64,000 bases of DNA from Pelagihabitans sp963710535 (GTDB taxonomy: Bacteria; Bacteroidota; Bacteroidia; Flavobacteriales; Flavobacteriaceae): assembly GCA_963710535.1 (NCBI GenBank), contig CAVQAW010000003.1:620001-684000 (forward strand). Reading direction: 5' to 3'. The notes beneath the pieces are model-generated. The model ran no database searches, was not told the DNA's origin, and was given only the letters and a program-made list of their open reading frames with translations. Positions 61,322 to 64,000 of the stretch are shown piece after piece (within the stretch, counting starts at the first letter, position 1; each line of letters begins with the position of its first letter). The translations under genes were made by a program, and so were the position numbers.

Positions 61322-61855
61322 ATGAAAAAATTTTTACGATCCTTCTTTACAACCGGAATTTTACTGGGATTGTTCTTGGTCGTAGCCAAAACCAATGCCC
61401 AAACGGTAAATTGGTTGAGCTGGGATGAGGCGGCCAAACTGGCCGAATCCGATGCAACCCCTAAAAAGATTTTCATCGATATCTATACCGATTGGTGCGG
61501 ATGGTGCAAAAAAATGGATGCGGATACCTTCCAAAATCCTGAAGTCGCAGCCTATATGGCCAAAAATTTCTATATGGTGAAGTTGGATGGAGAAGGCAAG
61601 GAACCTATCGAATTCAAAGGCAAAACCTACAAGTTTGTCCCATCCGGGAGAAAAGGTTACCATGAATTCGCCGCTGCATTGATGCAAGGCAGAATGAGCT
61701 ATCCGACCACCGTATTCCTCGATGAAAAATTGAACATGCTTTCCCCGGTGCCAGGTTACCAAAAACCGGAACCCTTTTTGAATATCGCCCGCTATTTTGG
61801 AGATGACATCTATAAGGAGAAAGACTGGAAGGCCTATTCCAGTAACGGTAAATAA
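61322..61855 (+). CDS. Exported thioredoxin-like protein (WCGWC)
   Basis: This 177-residue protein has a signal peptide ending TNAQ and one thioredoxin fold. The active site is TDWCGWCKKMD, and the cis-proline is in MSYPTTVFLD. Such periplasmic proteins reduce or rearrange disulfides. It is of the thioredoxin_7/DUF255-like type rather than a classical TlpA. It is convergent with the methyltransferase gene. Confidence 0.9.
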   Translation: MKKFLRSFFTTGILLGLFLVVAKTNAQTVNWLSWDEAAKLAESDATPKKIFIDIYTDWCGWCKKMDADTFQNPEVAAYMAKNFYMVKLDGEGKEPIEFKGKTYKFVPSGRKGYHEFAAALMQGRMSYPTTVFLDEKLNMLSPVPGYQKPEPFLNIARYFGDDIYKEKDWKAYSSNGK

Positions 61856-61867
61856 CAAGCTGAATTT

Positions 61868-62512
61868 TTATGACTTCCGGGCCACCGTGGCATATTGCAG
61901 GTAAAACATATCCATGGCAGTGAATAGGAAGGGAATGTTATACAGATAAGGTTTTAGCGACCTGGTCCGATTGATTCCCTCATGGCTCAAGACTTTATAT
62001 CCCAAGGAATCGTACATCCTAAAGATGCTTTTTTTGGTAAAGAACCTTAGGTGGGTCTGATCGAAAATACCGTGCGACTCATAGGGCCAGTCTTTTTGAA
62101 GCATTATTTTTTTGAAGCCATCGTGATACCTGATGTTGGGAATAGAACTGATCAACACCCCTTTTCCCGTTAACTTGGTCTTCAACGCTTTAAGAACGGC
62201 ATATGGATCCACCAAATGTTCCAGAACATCGTTGCAATAGATCACATCGAAATAATCATCGGGAAGTTCCTCCAAAAAATCTTCACAAGGGCCTATGAAT
62301 ACCCTGTCCAGTTTATTCTTGGCCTCCTCGCCGGGCCCGGGCATCAGCTCGATGCCCCAAGCCTCCAAATCGTACTTTTTTTTGATTTGGGCCGCGAAAC
62401 TGCCCCCGCCGCAACCGATATCCAATAACGTATTTGCCGTGTTGGGCATATAGATCATCATCTCTGGGCGATCATGGCTAAAATAATCGTCGTCCTTGTT
62501 GTCGTAATCCAT
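61868..62512 (-). CDS. Class I SAM-dependent methyltransferase (MetW/UbiG-like)
   Basis: This 214-residue protein has the SAM-binding motif LLDIGCGGGSFA, motif II with YFDVIYCNDVLEHLVDP and post-motif VLISSIPNIRYHDGF. The sequence resembles glycan- or lipid-modifying methyltransferases common in polysaccharide clusters. The substrate is unknown. The start lies 7 bases after the stop of guaB on the same strand, so the two are probably co-transcribed. Confidence 0.9.
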   Translation of the reverse strand: MDYDNKDDDYFSHDRPEMMIYMPNTANTLLDIGCGGGSFAAQIKKKYDLEAWGIELMPGPGEEAKNKLDRVFIGPCEDFLEELPDDYFDVIYCNDVLEHLVDPYAVLKALKTKLTGKGVLISSIPNIRYHDGFKKIMLQKDWPYESHGIFDQTHLRFFTKKSIFRMYDSLGYKVLSHEGINRTRSLKPYLYNIPFLFTAMDMFYLQYATVARKS

Positions 62513-62519
62513 AAGCTGC

Positions 62520-63992
62520 TTATCTGCTGTAGTTGGGCGATTCGTTGGTTATGGTGACGTCATGGGGATGGCTTTCATTGATGCCGCTGGCCGTGATCTT
62601 CACAAAACGTCCCGTTCGCTGTAAGGTAGCGATATCTTTGGCGCCACAATACCCCATACCGGCACGAAGCCCCCCCACGAATTGATGGATGCTCTCATAC
62701 AAATCGCCCTTATAGGGCACGCGCCCGACAATACCTTCGGGCACCAATTTTTTGATATCGTCTTCCACATCCTGGAAGTACCGGTCTTTACTGCCTTCCT
62801 TCATGGCCTCCACCGATCCCATTCCTCGATATGACTTAAATTTTCGACCCTCGTAGATAATCGTTTCCCCAGGGGATTCTTTGGTTCCGGCCAACAAAGA
62901 TCCCAGCATTACGGTATCAGCACCCGCTGCAAGGGCTTTGGGGATGTCGCCGGTATAACGGATGCCTCCATCGGCGATAACGGGAACCCCGCTGCCCTGA
63001 ATTGCGGCAGCCACTTCCAGCACCGCAGAGAATTGGGGAAAGCCCACCCCGGCAACCACTCGTGTGGTACAAATCGATCCCGGACCTATGCCTACTTTGA
63101 CGGCATCGGCTCCGGCAGCCACCAAGTATTTGGCTGCCTCCCCTGTGGCAATATTACCCACGATGACCTCCAGGTCGGGAAATTTTCCCTTCACCTCCTT
63201 AAGGATGCCCACTACACCTTTGGTATGGCCATGGGCCGTATCGATGACCACGGCATCCACGCCGGCGGCGACCAAGGCCTCTGCCCGTTCAAGGGCATCG
63301 GAGGTGACCCCGATGGCGGCAGCAACCCTTAACCGCCCGTATTGGTCTTTATTGGCGTTGGGTTTCTGGGTGAGTTTGGTAATATCACGAAAGGTGATCA
63401 AGCCTACCAATTTGTAGTCTTTATCGACCACCGGTAATTTCTCGATCTTATTTTCCTGCAGTATTCCTTCTGCCTGCTCCAAAGAAGTACCCTCGCTTAC
63501 AGTGACCAAATTTTTGCTGGTCATCACCTCGGCGATGGGGCGCTGGTTGTTTTTTTCAAATCGAAGGTCCCTATTGGTGACGATCCCGATCAATTTTCCA
63601 CTGTTATCGACTATAGGAATGCCACCGATACTGAATTCGGCCATATTGGCCTTGGCATCCTTCACCAAGGCTGTGGTGGGCAGGGTCACGGGATCGATGA
63701 TCATACCGCTTTCGGCCCTTTTCACCTTGCGCACCTTCATGGCCTGCTGTTCTATGGACATGTTTTTGTGCAATACCCCTATGCCGCCCTCTTGGGCCAT
63801 GGCAATGGCCATACGCGATTCGGTCACCGTATCCATGGCCGCTGATACGATGGGCACGTTGATGACAATGTTCCTTGTGAATTTGGCTTGGATGTTGACC
63901 TCTCGGGGCAGTACCTCTGAAAAAGCGGGGACCAAGAGCACGTCGTCGTAAGTGAGACCTTCGCCGACAATTTTATTTAGGTGGGCTTGCAT
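62520..63992 (-). CDS. guaB: Inosine-5'-monophosphate dehydrogenase
   Basis: GuaB oxidises IMP to XMP, the first committed step of GMP synthesis. The 490-residue protein is complete: an N-terminal barrel part (EGLTYDDVLLVP), a pair of CBS domains at about residues 95-205, and the active-site loop GPGSICTTR with the catalytic Cys. The flap region shows SYRGMGSVEAM. It starts at 63992, only 8 bases before the window end, so its upstream region is not visible. Confidence 0.98.
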   Translation of the reverse strand: MQAHLNKIVGEGLTYDDVLLVPAFSEVLPREVNIQAKFTRNIVINVPIVSAAMDTVTESRMAIAMAQEGGIGVLHKNMSIEQQAMKVRKVKRAESGMIIDPVTLPTTALVKDAKANMAEFSIGGIPIVDNSGKLIGIVTNRDLRFEKNNQRPIAEVMTSKNLVTVSEGTSLEQAEGILQENKIEKLPVVDKDYKLVGLITFRDITKLTQKPNANKDQYGRLRVAAAIGVTSDALERAEALVAAGVDAVVIDTAHGHTKGVVGILKEVKGKFPDLEVIVGNIATGEAAKYLVAAGADAVKVGIGPGSICTTRVVAGVGFPQFSAVLEVAAAIQGSGVPVIADGGIRYTGDIPKALAAGADTVMLGSLLAGTKESPGETIIYEGRKFKSYRGMGSVEAMKEGSKDRYFQDVEDDIKKLVPEGIVGRVPYKGDLYESIHQFVGGLRAGMGYCGAKDIATLQRTGRFVKITASGINESHPHDVTITNESPNYSR

Positions 63993-64000
63993 GGCAATTA

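Overview
This 64 kb window looks like ordinary chromosome from a marine-type member of the Flavobacteriaceae (Bacteroidota), perhaps near Maribacter, Zobellia or Muricauda; the genus is a guess. The evidence is: a SecA without the C-terminal zinc-binding tail, two proteins ending in the gliding-motility/type IX secretion (T9SS) type B C-terminal domain, many lipoproteins, Gfo/Idh/MocA oxidoreductases with twin-arginine leaders, promoter boxes of the Bacteroidota type (TAnnTTTG or TATnTTTAG), A-rich leaders instead of Shine-Dalgarno sites, and several TTG starts. No tRNA, rRNA, CRISPR array, prophage or transposase was recognised.

Layout. 1-9 kb: the 3' end of secA, a Gfo/Idh/MocA oxidoreductase, an orphan HisKA_2 histidine kinase, a large M14 carboxypeptidase and a secreted amidohydrolase. 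8.7-15.3 kb: a diverged member of a small secreted protein family, a lipoprotein RidA homologue paired with a lipoprotein serine hydrolase, a Na+/H+ antiporter, an agmatinase-like ureohydrolase and an M24 aminopeptidase. 15.3-25.4 kb: an aldo/keto reductase, a DEAD-box helicase followed by a zinc-knuckle SDR protein, a phosphotriesterase-like lipoprotein, a LolD/FtsX-type ABC exporter divergent from a TesA-like esterase, and a DUF1080 lipoprotein.

25.4-30.1 kb is the most unusual part. Three direct repeats each carry a gene for the same 79-residue secreted protein. Between them lie a membrane-embedded LytTR regulator and an intradiol-dioxygenase/thioredoxin-like fusion lipoprotein, and an M23 peptidase gene borders the last repeat. 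One repeat also carries a decayed copy of the 3' end of that M23 gene, which shows how the segment was duplicated. The fourth, diverged family member is at 8.9 kb.

30.2-41.8 kb: a lipoprotein MsrA, two Gfo/Idh/MocA oxidoreductases (the second with its Tat leader out of frame), a CBM9-like lipoprotein, a translationally coupled sigma factor/membrane protein/Met-rich DUF4097-like operon, an aldose epimerase, a DUF2911 protein, a MeaB GTPase, and a polyprenyl-phosphate glycosyltransferase with a YbhN-like membrane protein. 41.9-48.7 kb: an ArnT-like GT39 transferase, a PAP2 phosphatase and a small acidic protein in one operon, a MATE exporter, an uncharacterised protein with kinase-like residues, and an ABC-2 exporter. 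48.9-64 kb: two T9SS cargo proteins, uvrB, an M20 peptidase relative, an Hsp20, DUF1456, sucC, a Lon-substrate-domain protein, lysA, a thioredoxin-like protein, a methyltransferase and guaB.

Most genes are single or two-gene units, so few pathways are complete here. The clearest functional groups are envelope glycan/lipid modification (40-44 kb), the sigma-factor operon (34.6-37.2 kb) and the repeated small-protein locus.
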